Below, in pieces: positions 53,285-64,000 of a DNA stretch of 64,000 bases. Source of the DNA: Ariolimax columbianus (Eukaryota; Mollusca; Gastropoda; Stylommatophora; Arionidae); the NCBI GenBank assembly GCA_036924085.1, contig JAVGWX010000019.1:4729641-4793640 (forward strand). The letters are read 5' to 3'. The first letter of the stretch is position 1; every line of letters starts with the position of its first letter. Below the pieces are notes generated by a model. That model worked only from the letters and a program-made list of their open reading frames with translations. It made no database searches and had not been told where the DNA came from. The position numbers and the translations under genes were made by a program.

Positions 53285-54165
53285 TTTTCCTACACTCTCA
53301 CCTGTACCCTCACCTAAACTATACCAGCCACACTAGTGTCCATACACTCTCACCTGTACTGTACCAGCCACTAGTCTCCATACACTCTCACCTGTACTAT
53401 ACCAGCCACACTAGTCTCCATACACTCTCACCTGTACTGTACCAGCCACACTAGTCTCCATACACTCACCTGTACTTTCACCTACACTCTCACTTGTACT
53501 CTCACTCACACTCTCACCTGTACTCTCACCTACACTCTTACACTCTCCCCTACACTCTTACACTCTCACCTACACTCTTACACTCTCCCCTACACTCGTA
53601 CACTCTCACCTGCACTCTAACCCAAACTCTCACCTACACTCTCACCTGTACTCTCACCCACACTCTCACCTGTACTCTCACCCACACTCTCACCTGTACT
53701 CTCACCTACACTCTTACACTCTCACCTGCACTCTTACACTCTCACCTACACTCTCACCTGCACTCTTACACTCTCACCCACACTCTCACCTGTACTCTCC
53801 CCTACACTCTTACACTCTCACCTGCACTCTTACCTGTACTCTAACCCAAACTCTCACCTACACTCTCACCTGTACTCTCACCCACACTCTCACCTGTACT
53901 CTCCCCTACACTCTTACACTCTCACCTGCACTCTTACCTGTACTCTAACCCAAACTCTCACCTACACTCTCACCTGTACCGTCACCTACTTTCACATGTA
54001 CCATCCCCTGTACTTTCACCGACACTCTCATCTACACTCTCACTTGTACCCTTACCTATTCTCACCTGTACTCCCACCTACACTCTCACCTGTAACCTCA
54101 TCTGTATTCTCACATACACCCTCACCTACATCTGTACCCTCACCTTTCCTACCTGTATCCTCACT
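53285..54165. repeat. Imperfect CACTCTCACCTGTACTCT repeat
   Basis: A loose 12-18-bp repeat. It opens with about 55-bp units (CACTAGTCTCCATACACTCT, CACCTGTACTATACCAGCCA). Confidence 0.9.
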
Positions 54166-54167
54166 TG

Positions 54168-54910
54168 TACTCTCACCCACACTCTAACCTACTCCTACAC
54201 CTGTACTCTCACCCACACTCTAACCTACTCCCACACCTGTACTCTCACCCACACTCTAACCTACTCCCACACCTGTACTCTCACCCACACTCTAACCTAC
54301 TCCCACACCTGTACTCTCACCCACACTCTAACCTACTCCCACACCTGTACTCTCACCCACACTCTAACCTACTCCCACACCTGTACTCTCACCCACACTC
54401 TAACCTACTCCCACACCTGTACTCTCACCCACACTCTAACCTACTCCCACACCTGTACTCTCACCCACACTCTAACCTACTCCCACACCTGTACTCTCAC
54501 CCACACTCTAACCTACTCCCACACCTGTACTCTCACCCACACTCTAACCTACTCCCACACCTGTACTCTCACCCACACTCTAACCTACTCCCACACCTGT
54601 ACTCTCACCCACACTCTAACCTACTCCCACACCTGTACTCTCACCCACACTCTAACCTACTCCCACACCTGTACTCTCACCCACACTCTAACCTACTCCC
54701 ACACCTGTACTCTCACCCACACTCTAACCTACTCCCACACCTGTACTCTCACCCACACTCTAACCTACTCCCACACCTGTACTCTCACCCACACTCTAAC
54801 CTACTCCCACACCTGTACTCTCACCCACACTCTAACCTACTCCCACACCTGTACTCTCACCCACACTCTAACCTACTCCCACACCTGTACTCTCACCCAC
54901 ACTCTAACAT
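54168..54910. repeat. 36-bp minisatellite
   Basis: About twenty nearly identical copies of TGTACTCTCACCCACACTCT plus AACCTACTCCCACACC. It is a multiple of three, which explains the open frame. It is the homogenised core of the wider 53285-55030 repeat. Confidence 0.95.
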
Positions 54911-55209
54911 ACATTCATACATGTGCTCTCACCACACTCTCACCTGTACCCTAAACTACACTCTCACCTGTACCCTAAACTACACTCTCACCTGTACCCT
55001 AAACTACACTCTCACCTGTACCCTAAACTACACTCTCACGTTATTACACTTCACGGATGTTGGGTACGACAAGGCAGCGAGGAAGGCAAATGGTCACTAC
55101 ATTTCCCAACAAACTGAGATCTAGCGCAAAGTAGTCTCTAACACTTAATCTCCGGTAACAGGTCAGATATGGGACGACCTTACATCCAGGTTAAACATAT
55201 CAGTACTGT

Positions 55210-55440
55210 TGGAGTGAACACAGTGGCTGTGTGGTCAAGGCGGGGAAACTCGCTTGGTTTCCACAATCCCAACCCACCGGGTTTGATTCCAACCGTGTCC
55301 AGTTTGGCTGGATTTTTTTTCTCAGGCGAATGCTCCTCCACGTACTGAAAGTAATGGCAGCCCACCGTACTGCACACTTGCCAAGAAACTTATAGCAGCC
55401 TAACATGTGGCGGTTGTAAGAGGCCGCGTTCTGCAAGGGA
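55210..55440 (+). mobile_element. tRNA-headed SINE-like sequence
   Basis: GTGGCTGTGTGGTCAAGGCG and CACCGGGTTTGATTCCAACC look like A and B boxes of a Ser/Leu-type tRNA. The body TTTTCTCAGGCGAATGCTCC follows. A single copy, so boundaries are uncertain. Confidence 0.5.
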
Positions 55441-55569
55441 CTTGTGAAACAATATCATCCTAGCATGAGAGCACGTTTTACCTTGTAACTCTATTCACAC
55501 GCATGGTGTTAAATACCGATTTAACGTTTCCCTATTCTGTGCCTTAAAGACATGAAAAGAGACTATACT

Positions 55570-57465
55570 AGGTACGGGGCAACTGTGAACATACGAGTAT
55601 CAGAAGCAATATAAGGACAGATTGTAAACATACTAGTATCAGAAGCAATATAAGGACAGATTGTAAACATACGAGTATCAGAAGTAATATAAGGACAGAT
55701 TGTAAACATACGAGTATCAGAAGCAATATAAGTACAGATTGTGAACATACTAGTATCAGAAGTAATATAAGGACAGATTGTAAAAATACTAGTATCAGAA
55801 GTAATATAAGGACAGATTGTGAACATACTAGTATCAGAAGTAATATAAGTACAGATTGTGAACATACTAGTATCAGAAGTAATATAAGGACAGATTGTGA
55901 ACATACTAGTATCAGAAGTAATATAAGGACAGATTGTGAACATACTAGTATCAGAAGTAATATAAGTACAGATTGTGAACATACTAGTATCAGAAGTAAT
56001 ATAAGGACAGATTGTGAACATACTAGTATCAGAAGTAATATAAGTACAGATTGTGAACATACTAGTATCAGAAGTAATATAAGGACAGATTGTAAACATA
56101 CTAGTATCAGAAGTAATATAAGTACAGATTGTGAACATACTAGTATCAGAAGTAATATAAGGACAGATTGTAAACATACTAGTATCAGAAGTAATATAAG
56201 GACAGATTGTGAACATACTAGTATCAGAAGAAATATAAGGACATATTGTAAACATACGAGTATCAGAAGTAATATAAGGACAGATTGTAAACATACTAGT
56301 ATCAGAAGCAATATAAGGACAGATTGTAAACATACGAGTATCAGAAGTAATATAAGGACAGATTGTAAACATACGAGTATCAGAAGCAATATAAGGACAG
56401 ATTGTGAACATACTAGTATCAGAAGTAATATAAGTACAGATTGTGAACATACTAGTATCAGAAGTAATATAAGGACAGATTGTAAACATACTAGTATCAG
56501 AAGTAATATAAGTACAGATTGTGAACATACTAGTATCAGAAGTAATATAAGGACAGATTGTAAACATACTAGTATCAGAAGTAATATAAGTACAGATTGT
56601 GAACATACTAGTATCAGAAGTAATATAAGGACAGATTGTAAACATACTAGTATCAGAAGTAATATAAGGACAGATTGTGAACATACTAGTATCAGAAGAA
56701 ATATAAGGACATATTGTAAACATACGAGTATCAGAAGTAATATAAGGACAGATTGTAAACATACTAGTATCAGAAGCAATATAAGGACAGATTGTAAACA
56801 TACGAGTATCAGAAGTAATATACGGACAGATTGTAAACATACGAGTATCAGAAGCAATATAAGGACAGATTGTGAACATACTAGTATCAGAAGTAATATA
56901 AGGACAGATTGTAAACATACTAGTATCAGAAGTAATATAAGGACAGATTGTGAACATACTAGTATCAGAAGTAATATAAGTACAGATTGTGAACATACTA
57001 GTATCAGAAGTAATATAAGGACAGATTGTAAACATACTAGTATCAGAAGTAATATAAGTACAGATTGTGAACATACTAGTATCAGAAGTAATATAAGGAC
57101 AGATTGTAAACATACTAGTATCAGAAGTAATATAAGTACAGATTGTGAACATACTAGTATCAGAAGAAATATAAGGACATATTGTAAACATACGAGTATC
57201 AGAAGTAATATAAGGACAGATTGTGAACATACGAGTATCAGAAGCAATATAAGGACAGATTGTAAACATACTAGTATCAGAAGCAATATAAGGACAGATT
57301 GTGAACATACTAGTATCAGAAGTAATATAAGGACAGATTGTGAACATACTAGTATCAGAAGAAATATAAGGACATATTGTAAACATACGAGTATCAGAAG
57401 TAATATACGGACAGATTGTGAACATACTAGTCTCAGAAGTAATACAAGGACATATTGTGAACATG
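55570..57465. repeat. 39-bp array with 468-bp higher-order unit
   Basis: About 48 copies of ATTGTGAACATACTAGTATC plus AGAAGTAATATAAGGACAG. Marker AAATATAAGG within AGAAGAAATATAAGG occurs at 56231, 56699 and 57167, each 468 bp (12 units) apart, and again at 57362 (five units later). 13-codon units keep frames open on the minus strand. Confidence 0.96.
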
Positions 57466-57539
57466 CAGTGGATGCGATAGGCAAAATTGAAAACCTATAA
57501 TAACTATACTTGTGCAACTATATCGCTTCCTTGTCGTCC

Positions 57540-58090
57540 CCAACATTCGTGAAGTGAGCCTATACAACATCTTGATGACCCCTTCCTCAGCGTATCTGCG
57601 GGTTCCAAATTCGTGTCCAGTGGACCTTGTCTTGGGCAACGAAAGTCCAGTGTGTGGCAATCTCTCCTGTAGAGGCGTCTAAGATGTTGTGTATGGCAAG
57701 GGAGTCTAACCAACGCATTGGAGTTCATCCCCGCGGTCTCTTTCTACCTCGGGGGTACCAAACTGCTGTCGCCGTGCCCCATCGACCATCGTTTCGTCAC
57801 AACATGTCACCTACCCATCTATGTCTTGCCTTGTCTGCATGGATTACCGCATCCTTCATCAAGAACAATAGTCTTATGTCAGAATTGTGGAGACCTTGCA
57901 TGCGTTGGTTCCGGAGATAGATTCCGACCAAGCGTCTCTTAAGGGAAGCCTGGGTTACTCTCAATTTGTCCTCTAGTGCTTGTGTTAGTGTCCACGTCTC
58001 AGCACCGCAGCACATGGCGGGAAGCACATTGGAATTAGCGAGATTGGCTCGTAGGTTCTGGTCTTGGCAACCCTACAGGGCCGTGTTAAT
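57540..58090 (-). pseudogene. Non-LTR RT C-terminal fragment between two arrays
   Basis: The minus strand reads CCGAETWTLTQALEDKLRVT-like (58010-57960), QASLKRRLVGIYLRNQRM, ADKARHRWVGDML, then after a shift RRNDGRWGTATAVWYPRGRK, RPRGWTPMRWLDSLA and HWTFVAQDKVHWTRIWN. This follows 'AETWTLTKxxExKLRxxQRxMERxMLGI...RWAGHVxRRxDxRW...W.PRGxxRxRGRPxxRWxD'. Confidence 0.8.
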
Positions 58091-58194
58091 GGAGGTGCTA
58101 GACAAAATTGGGAACATACGAGGGCCATTTGAAATGTGTTACCTGTGGCGCCATAACCACGACAACAGTGCTCAAAGTCACGTGACACATATGG

Positions 58195-58990
58195 CATGTA
58201 GGGGCATGTAGGATGAGCATGGAGGGACGTGTAGGGACATGTAGGGGCATGTAGGGACATGTAGGAGGAGCATGGAGGGGTATGGAGGGGCATGTAGGGG
58301 CATGGAGGGGCATGTAGGGACATGTAGGAGGAGCATGGAGGGGTATGGAGGGGCATGTAGGGGCATGGAGGGGCATGTAGTGTCATGGAGGAGCATGGAG
58401 GAGCATGGAGGGGCATGGAGGGGCATGTAGGAGGAGCATGTAGGGGCATGGAGGGGCATGTAGTGTCATGGAGGAGCATGGGGGGCATGGAGGGGTATGG
58501 AGGGGCATGTAGGGACATGTAGGAGGAGCATGGAGGGGCATGGAGGGGCATGTAGGAGGAGCATGGAGGGGCATGGAGGGGCATGGAGGGGCATGTAGTG
58601 TCATGGAGGAGCATGGAGGGGCATGGAGGGGCATGTAGTGTCATGGAGGAGCATGGAGGGGCATGGAGGGGCATGTAGGAGGAGCATGGAGGGGCATGGA
58701 GGGGCATGGAGGGGCATGTAGTGTCATGGAGGAGCATGGGGGGGCATGGAGGGGTATGGAGGGGCATGTAGGGACATGTAGGAGGAGCATGGAGGGGCAT
58801 GGAGGGGCATGTAGGAGGAGCATGGAGGGGCATGGAGGGGCATGGAGGGGCATGGAGGGGCATGGAGGGGCATGTAGTGTCATGGAGGAGCATGGAGGGG
58901 CATGTAGTGTCATGGAGGAGCATGGAGGGGCATGTAGTGTCATGGAGGAGCATGGAGGGGCATGTAGTGTCATGGAGGAGCATAGAGTGA
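58195..58990. repeat. G-rich 12-13-bp minisatellite
   Basis: GGGGCATGGAGG and GGGGCATGTAGG units with an occasional TGTCATGGAGGAGCATGGAG block, weakening to 59200. G-rich on the plus strand. Confidence 0.93.
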
Positions 58991-59209
58991 CCATAGGGGC
59001 ATGCAATAGCATGTAGTGGCATGAAGCGACTATAGGGGCATGTAGTGGCATAGCGTGACATAGGGACATGTAGTGGCATAGCGTGACCATAGGGGCATGC
59101 AGGGATATGCAATAGCATGTAGTGGCATGAAGCGAGTATAGGAGCATGTAGTGACTGTAGTGGAATGTAGGGGCATGCAATGGTATGAAGCAACTATAGA
59201 GACATGTAG

Positions 59210-59600
59210 GTACGATACTCACGCGAATCTGTACATTCAAATGTAATTAGATCATGCATCGTTCACTATGTGTCATGCACCTACGACACACATTCAGATC
59301 TCATACTGTTCATAGGGTGTCCATCATAAACACCTATTCAGTGCGACTGATCAACTAGAGGTGTATGATGGTCCAGTTACACTGCAAACTCACTCACTCT
59401 CATACTCACTCTCAGCCTTCCTCCTAGCCAGTCTGCTAAGCTCATCCTTGCAGAGTATTTTATAGTCTTAAGCAACAACATGGCTGTCCAATGGGCTTCT
59501 GTTAGTTGTCTCACTTAGCCATCACTCTAATTTGGAATTACTCCCAATTAATTGTTATTGGTTGATTATCTACGAATCACTGTCACTCTAAATGTCGTAG
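59210..59600. other. Unassigned DNA
   Basis: No recognised gene or repeat. Confidence 0.35.
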
Positions 59601-61610
59601 CCGGTCGAGGCAGCATCAGACTGTCACCACCCCCATCTACGCCAATTCTAAACGCCAGAGTGGTCAGCTCCGACCCCGAACCCCTACCTCAGCTCCGAAC
59701 ACCCACCCCTGTACCAGACAAAGTCTTTCACCTAAACCCCTCGTTTCCTTTGTTGACCTAGTGTAGAGCCGGTGATTGACCGTGGTACGCATTCAGGCAA
59801 CCTTTGTTCTTAGAGTCGCCAGCTCAATCTCCCCTGCCCTAAACGCCCATGCTCCAACTGAAAGTGTCACAGACGTCAGTACTGTCAGAATGTGGATACG
59901 GACTGTAAAAGGCGACAATCCAGCAACGACTAACCTGCATAGCGAGGCTCGCAGCAGCCGACTGATCACAGCTGTGGATGCAAAGCACAAAGTTCGCATA
60001 GACGAACTGTATTGCGCCAACCGCCGTGTCAAGGAGGCAGAAAGATATGGCCGCAATGATTATCGTTTCTATAGAGCGAGTCCGTCACATTATCCTTGCA
60101 CTGCTTGGGTGTAGGCACATGTGCGCGAGATGGGCCATTCGCCTGCTGATACCGGATATGAAACAGCACCGACATCTGTTCCATCACCCCTGCTCTTCGC
60201 CTACTCATTAAGATACACTGGAAATTCAACCGCGTCCTTAACGTTGCTTGCGTCGATTTCAATGTCGCTTTCGACTCCGTAGACAAATATGTCTTCTTGA
60301 ATGCCTGAAAACAAGTGGCAGGCCCCAGCACACTGTAACGGCTAATTGATCAGGTACACCGCAACATTGGAGATAAGTCTACCTGGGTCAGCATCTCTTG
60401 GACACATCCTTTACATCATCCGATGTTTGTCAGGGATGCGTTCTCACTCTGGAATTGTTATGCCGAGTCATTGAATGTATCCCCGGTCAGTTGGAGATGT
60501 AAGACTTAAGCATCACCATCAGTCAGGTGGAGATGTATGACCCAGGAGTCACCATCGGTCAGGTGGAGATGTATGACCCAAGAGTCACCATCAGTCAGGT
60601 GGAGATGTATGACCCAGGAGTCACCATCGGTCAGGTGGAGATGTATAACCCAAGAGTCACCATCGGTCAGGTGGAGATGTATGACCCAAGAGTCACCATC
60701 GGTCAGGTGGAGATGTATGACCCAAGAGTCACCATCGGTCAGGTGGAGATGTATGACCCAGGAGTCACCATCGGTCAGGTGGAGATGTGTGACCTAAGGG
60801 TCACCATCGAACAGCTGCGTGTGTCTGACCTCGACTAAGCAGATGACGTAGTCATACCAGGTCCCCAGCCTCGGGCACTGACAAAACCACCAGAGCACCG
60901 AAGACATTGCATCAAGATTATGCCTCTATATCTCATGGGCAAAAGCAAGATACAAAACCTTGGCTACAATCCCACAACAGCAAGAATTGTTGTAGATGGT
61001 AGCCATGCTACCCCCATTAAGGATTTAATTTACCTGGGCAGTAAACGAAACTCCGATGTTTAAGTCTGGAGCCGCCAAAGGCTTCCACTGAAAAACCAAA
61101 ACTACGGATTGACATAACCTGTGTCGTCCTCCGCGCATGTTAATGTTTCGAAACCTGGACTATTCTGCAGGGCGATCAAAAACTAATTGAAGCCTTCCAC
61201 ATGCGCAGCCAGAGGTGCGCTAATCCTATCAACTGGTATGACTAGGTCTCAAACAACATATTTGCCTGACAGACAGGCTTCGAGGGCACACGCTCAATGC
61301 TAAACCATCGCCGATTGGCTCTATTTGGACATGCGGCTACCTTGAAGAGGATGGCTCCTCCCACCAGCTCTTAAAACATGCCATGTACACCAGGGATGGG
61401 AAACGACCCCCTCATTCATGATCCCACCACTGCACCACCTGGTTAAGTCAAATCGGAAGGACATCATCCTCACTGAATGCAGGGTGGGACTCAGCCACTC
61501 ATCGTGTATCCACGATGAACTGTTGGCGATGAACTGTTGGCGCGACGGGTCTTTGTCACCCAAGTGGACTACCTACAGATCTGTATGCAGATGTGGTCAG
61601 CCTTAAATGC
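59600..61610 (+). pseudogene. Decayed non-LTR reverse transcriptase with an array before its YADD box
   Basis: Plus-strand pieces in order: ELYCANRRVKEAERYGRNDY (60005); DFNVAFDSVDKYVF (60260, first catalytic Asp); VSDLD*ADDVVIPGPQPRAL (60820, YADD box with Tyr changed to stop); LGYNPTTARIVVDGSHATPI and IYLGSKRNSDV (60960-61060); WTILQGDQKLIEAFHMRSQR (61160); and HRRLALFGHAATLKRMAPP (61300). The frame changes repeatedly. The order matches an APE-type RT with its C-terminal thumb. Confidence 0.8.
60515..60800. repeat. 36-bp (12-codon) array inside the RT
   Basis: Eight copies of GTCAGGTGGAGATGTATGAC plus CCAAGAGTCACCATCG. Both forward frames are open (VEMYDPRVTIGQ). The last copy runs into the YADD-box segment. 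Confidence 0.94.
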
Positions 61611-61619
61611 ATGGTTCAA

Positions 61620-63045
61620 CTGGAACAAGTTGGTAGGGCCCTAGTCTCTCAAAGTTTTGTTTCAGTTGTTCTTGACTTTGCATGTTGGTAGGGCCCTAGT
61701 CTCTCAAAGTTTTGTTTCAGTTTGTTGTTGGCTTTACATGTTGGTAGGGCCCTAGTCTCTCAATGTTTTGTTTCAGTTTGTTGTTGGCTTTACATGTTGG
61801 TAGGGCCCTAGTCTCTCAAAGTTTTGTTTCAGTTGTTCTTGACTTTGCATGTTGGTAGGGCCCTAGTCTCTCAAAGTTTTGTTTCAGTTTGTTGTTGGCT
61901 TTACATGTTGGTAGGGCCCTAGTCTCTCAATGTTTTGTTTCAGTTTGTTGTTGGCTTTACATGTTGGTAGGGCCCTAGTCTCTCAAAGTTTTGTTTCAGT
62001 TGTTCTTGACTTTACATGTTGGTAGGGCCCTAGTCTCTCAATGTTTTGTTTCAGTTTGTTGTTGGCTTTACATGTTGGTAGGGCCCTAGTCTCTCAAAGT
62101 TTTGTTTCAGTTTGTTGTTGGCTTTACATGTTGGTAGGGCCCTAGTCTCTCAAAGTTTTGTTTCAGTTTGTTGTTGGCTTTACATGTTGGTAGGGCCCTA
62201 GTCTCTCAAAGTTTTGTTTCAGTTTGTTGTTGGCTTTACATGTTGGTAGGGCCCTAGTCTCTCAAAGTTTTGTTTCAGTTTGTTGTTGGCTTTACATGTT
62301 GGTAGGGCCCTAGTCTCTCAAAGTTTTGTTTCAGTTTGTTGTTGGCTTTACATGTTGGTAGGGCCCTAGTCTCTCAAAGTTTTGTTTCAGTTTGTTGTTG
62401 GCTTTACATGTTGGTAGGGCCCTAGTCTCTCAAAGTTTTGTTTCAGTTTGTTGTTGGCTTTACATGTTGGTAGGGCCCTAGTCTCTCAAAGTTTTGTTTC
62501 AGTTTGTTGTTGGCTTTACATGTTGGTAGGGCCCTAGTCTCTCAAAGTTTTGTTTCAGTTTGTTGTTGGCTTTACATGTTGGTAGGGCCCTAGTCTCTCA
62601 AAGTTTTGTTTCAGTTTGTTGTTGGCTTTACATGTTGGTAGGGCCCTAGTCTCTCAAAGTTTTGTTTCAGTTTGTTGTTGGCTTTACATGTTGGTAGGGC
62701 CCTAGTCTCTCAAAGTTTTGTTTCAGTTTGTTGTTGGTTTTACATGTTGGTAGGGCCCTAGTCTCTCAAAGTTTTGTTTCAGTTTGTTGTTGGCTTTACA
62801 TGTTGGTAGGGCCCTAGTCTCTCAAAGTTTTGTTTCAGTTTGTTGTTGGCTTTACATGTTGGTAGGGCCCTAGTCTCTCAAAGTTTTGTTTCAGTTTGTT
62901 GTTGGCTTTACATGTTGGTAGGGCCCTAGTCTCTCAAAGTTTTGTTTCAGTTTGTTGTTGGCTTTACATGTTGGTAGGGCCCTAGTCTCTCAAAGTTTTG
63001 TTTCAGTTTGTTGTTGGCTTTACATGTTGGTAGGGCCATAGTCTC
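61620..63045. repeat. 56-bp minisatellite
   Basis: About 25 copies of CATGTTGGTAGGGCCCTAGT, CTCTCAAAGTTTTGTTTCAG, TTTGTTGTTGGCTTTA. The left quarter mixes a variant (TTGTTCTTGACTTTG, and CAATG for CAAAG); the right part is homogeneous. It begins directly after the RT relic. Confidence 0.95.
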
Positions 63046-63049
63046 TCAA

Positions 63050-63910
63050 AGTTTTGTTCTTGGTTGTACGAACCCAACGTGACAGGTAAAGGTCTAGTGG
63101 CGCTCGGTTTGTAAGGTCCGGCATGGCGCGGGCTTTCATCAAGATGTGCCCGCCTCTTCCAGTCAACACAGCTGTAAATGGGTACCTGACGCAGTCAAGG
63201 TAAAATCTTAAGTCGCCGCGCGGCGCGGGAGCTACGGATTTGTGTGTTGTCATATGCACTTTCAACAAAGAGAGAGACTGAGACATGTGATGGCGCCCAG
63301 GTGAGAGAGACTGAGCACATGGTGGGGGGTGGGGGGTACCCAGGTGAGAGAGACTGAGCACATGTAGACGGCCCACTATGTCTCGAGTGGTCCACGGGCT
63401 GAGCAGATTGGGGCCACTGTAACCTACTACATTTGTCGTAAAGGCCAACCATAGAAGGTTGTGCACGAGCTTAACAACCTCACAAACCACTGAAACTGCC
63501 ACTGCAAAAGTTCGTATACATGCCTCATGTAAAGCAGTTACATTTAGTAGTTCGCCTTTGATTTACCGGGAGAAAGAAGGCTGATAAATCAATAAATCAA
63601 TCAATGCATTTATTTGGTGTAGAAGAATGTAACCTGCTGTCCATTCAACGGGTTACAATTCTTGTTCGGAAGATAATTTCGACCCGTGGTTGGTTTCACG
63701 GAGGGCTCACTATATGGCGGACACAAGAATAGGGCTACTCTGATAGGATGTCGCAGGGGGCAAGTAGCTGTGTGGTAGAGCCTCTCTACTGAAGAAGAGT
63801 AATTCACGTAGGCTATCAGCGTTTTGATTGTGCATTAGCCCCCGAGTTTTCAATAACATTCTAGAAACAATCATGTTTATGTGACACGAAGAGAATGAGA
63901 AATTTAAAGA
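63050..63910. other. Unassigned DNA, partly retroposon-like
   Basis: CAGCTGTAAATGGGTACCTG near 63170 recalls the body of the tRNA SINEs. Three spaced copies of GAGAGAGACTGAG with CACATG lie at 63270-63365. No gene is recognised. Confidence 0.4.
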
Positions 63911-63914
63911 AACT

Positions 63915-63990
63915 AGAAGAAGAAGAAGAAGAAGAAGAAGAAGAAGAAGAAGAAGAAGAAGAAGAAGAAGAAGAAGAAGAAGAAGAAGAG
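63915..63990. repeat. (AAG)n microsatellite at the window end
   Basis: About 25 AAG triplets. GAA-type tails end the Jockey-like and GAA-tailed elements here, so this could be an element tail, but no body is attached on the left. Confidence 0.9.
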
Positions 63991-64000
63991 AATATTTTGT

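Noticed and set aside
54165..55124. 319-residue plus frame of HSNLLPHLYSHP repeats
   Set aside because: Product of a 36-bp array with no start context, domain or splice support.
55563..57517. Two overlapping 630-650-residue open frames on the minus strand
   Set aside because: Both are the 39-bp array read in two frames; neither has non-repeat coding flanks.
57985..59193. 402-residue Pro/His/Met-rich minus frame
   Set aside because: G-rich 12-13-bp minisatellite; its end merely overlaps an RT relic.

Overview
The window is animal nuclear DNA from a compact-exon, long-intron genome saturated with retroposons and minisatellites. Evidence for a metazoan: GT-AG split exons with pyrimidine tracts, APE-type and RNase H-type non-LTR retrotransposons, tRNA-derived SINEs, and a mariner-like transposase relic. 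The style of the repeats (Jockey, RTE-like and CR1/L2-like lineages side by side, many tRNA SINEs, extreme minisatellite load) suggests a mollusc, perhaps a gastropod. That is an inference from general familiarity and was not tested by search.

One host gene is visible. It lies on the minus strand and runs from 46653 down to a stop codon at 3399-3401. Eight coding exons join in one frame to 702 codons plus stop, with seven introns of 3.8-8.3 kb, all in phase 0. The 5' part lies upstream of 46653 and was not found. The product is mostly low-complexity and hydrophilic. Its conserved-looking core is SYAELY / RPWYKVY.LKDYR / LGPD / YAKTIM / AIEYAKSVPKP. The best guess is a JHY-like (juvenile hydrocephalus, cilia-associated) protein, but the family assignment is tentative.

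Almost everything else is mobile DNA or tandem arrays. Only one retrotransposon copy keeps a long open frame: a Jockey-like RT plus RNase H at 13191-15737 (minus). Two shorter relatives lie at 7790-8450 and 32118-32795. At least eight other decayed reverse-transcriptase pieces are present: 3856-4156, 4240-4860, 5890-7345, 29020-29440, 29870-31133, 33045-33690, 42310-43680, 48980-50044, 57540-58090 and 59600-61610. SINE-like families include an S1 family (2706, 21880, 29480, 39535, 47440), a GAA-tailed family (10262, 12945, 18030, 22422), a CAA-tailed family (16787, 19587, 21265, 23322, 45285, 50368) and several tRNA-headed families.

The most striking pattern is that many minisatellites begin inside mobile elements, at recognisable pieces of them. 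Examples are the APE endonuclease motif NIIQGYAPT, the RNase H tail CPCGTG..HILQD, the RT motif VVLLYGAE, the segment just before the RT YADD box, a CR1/L2 C-terminal coding segment, and internal segments of three SINE families. Two of the arrays keep the reading frame with exactly 16-residue units. Several arrays show higher-order repeats (1330, 468 and 342 bp). One CAA-tailed insertion landed on an exon-intron junction of the host gene, and its target-site duplication copied the splice donor.

Regions without recognisable content are listed as such. No rRNA gene, functional tRNA gene or CRISPR array was found.
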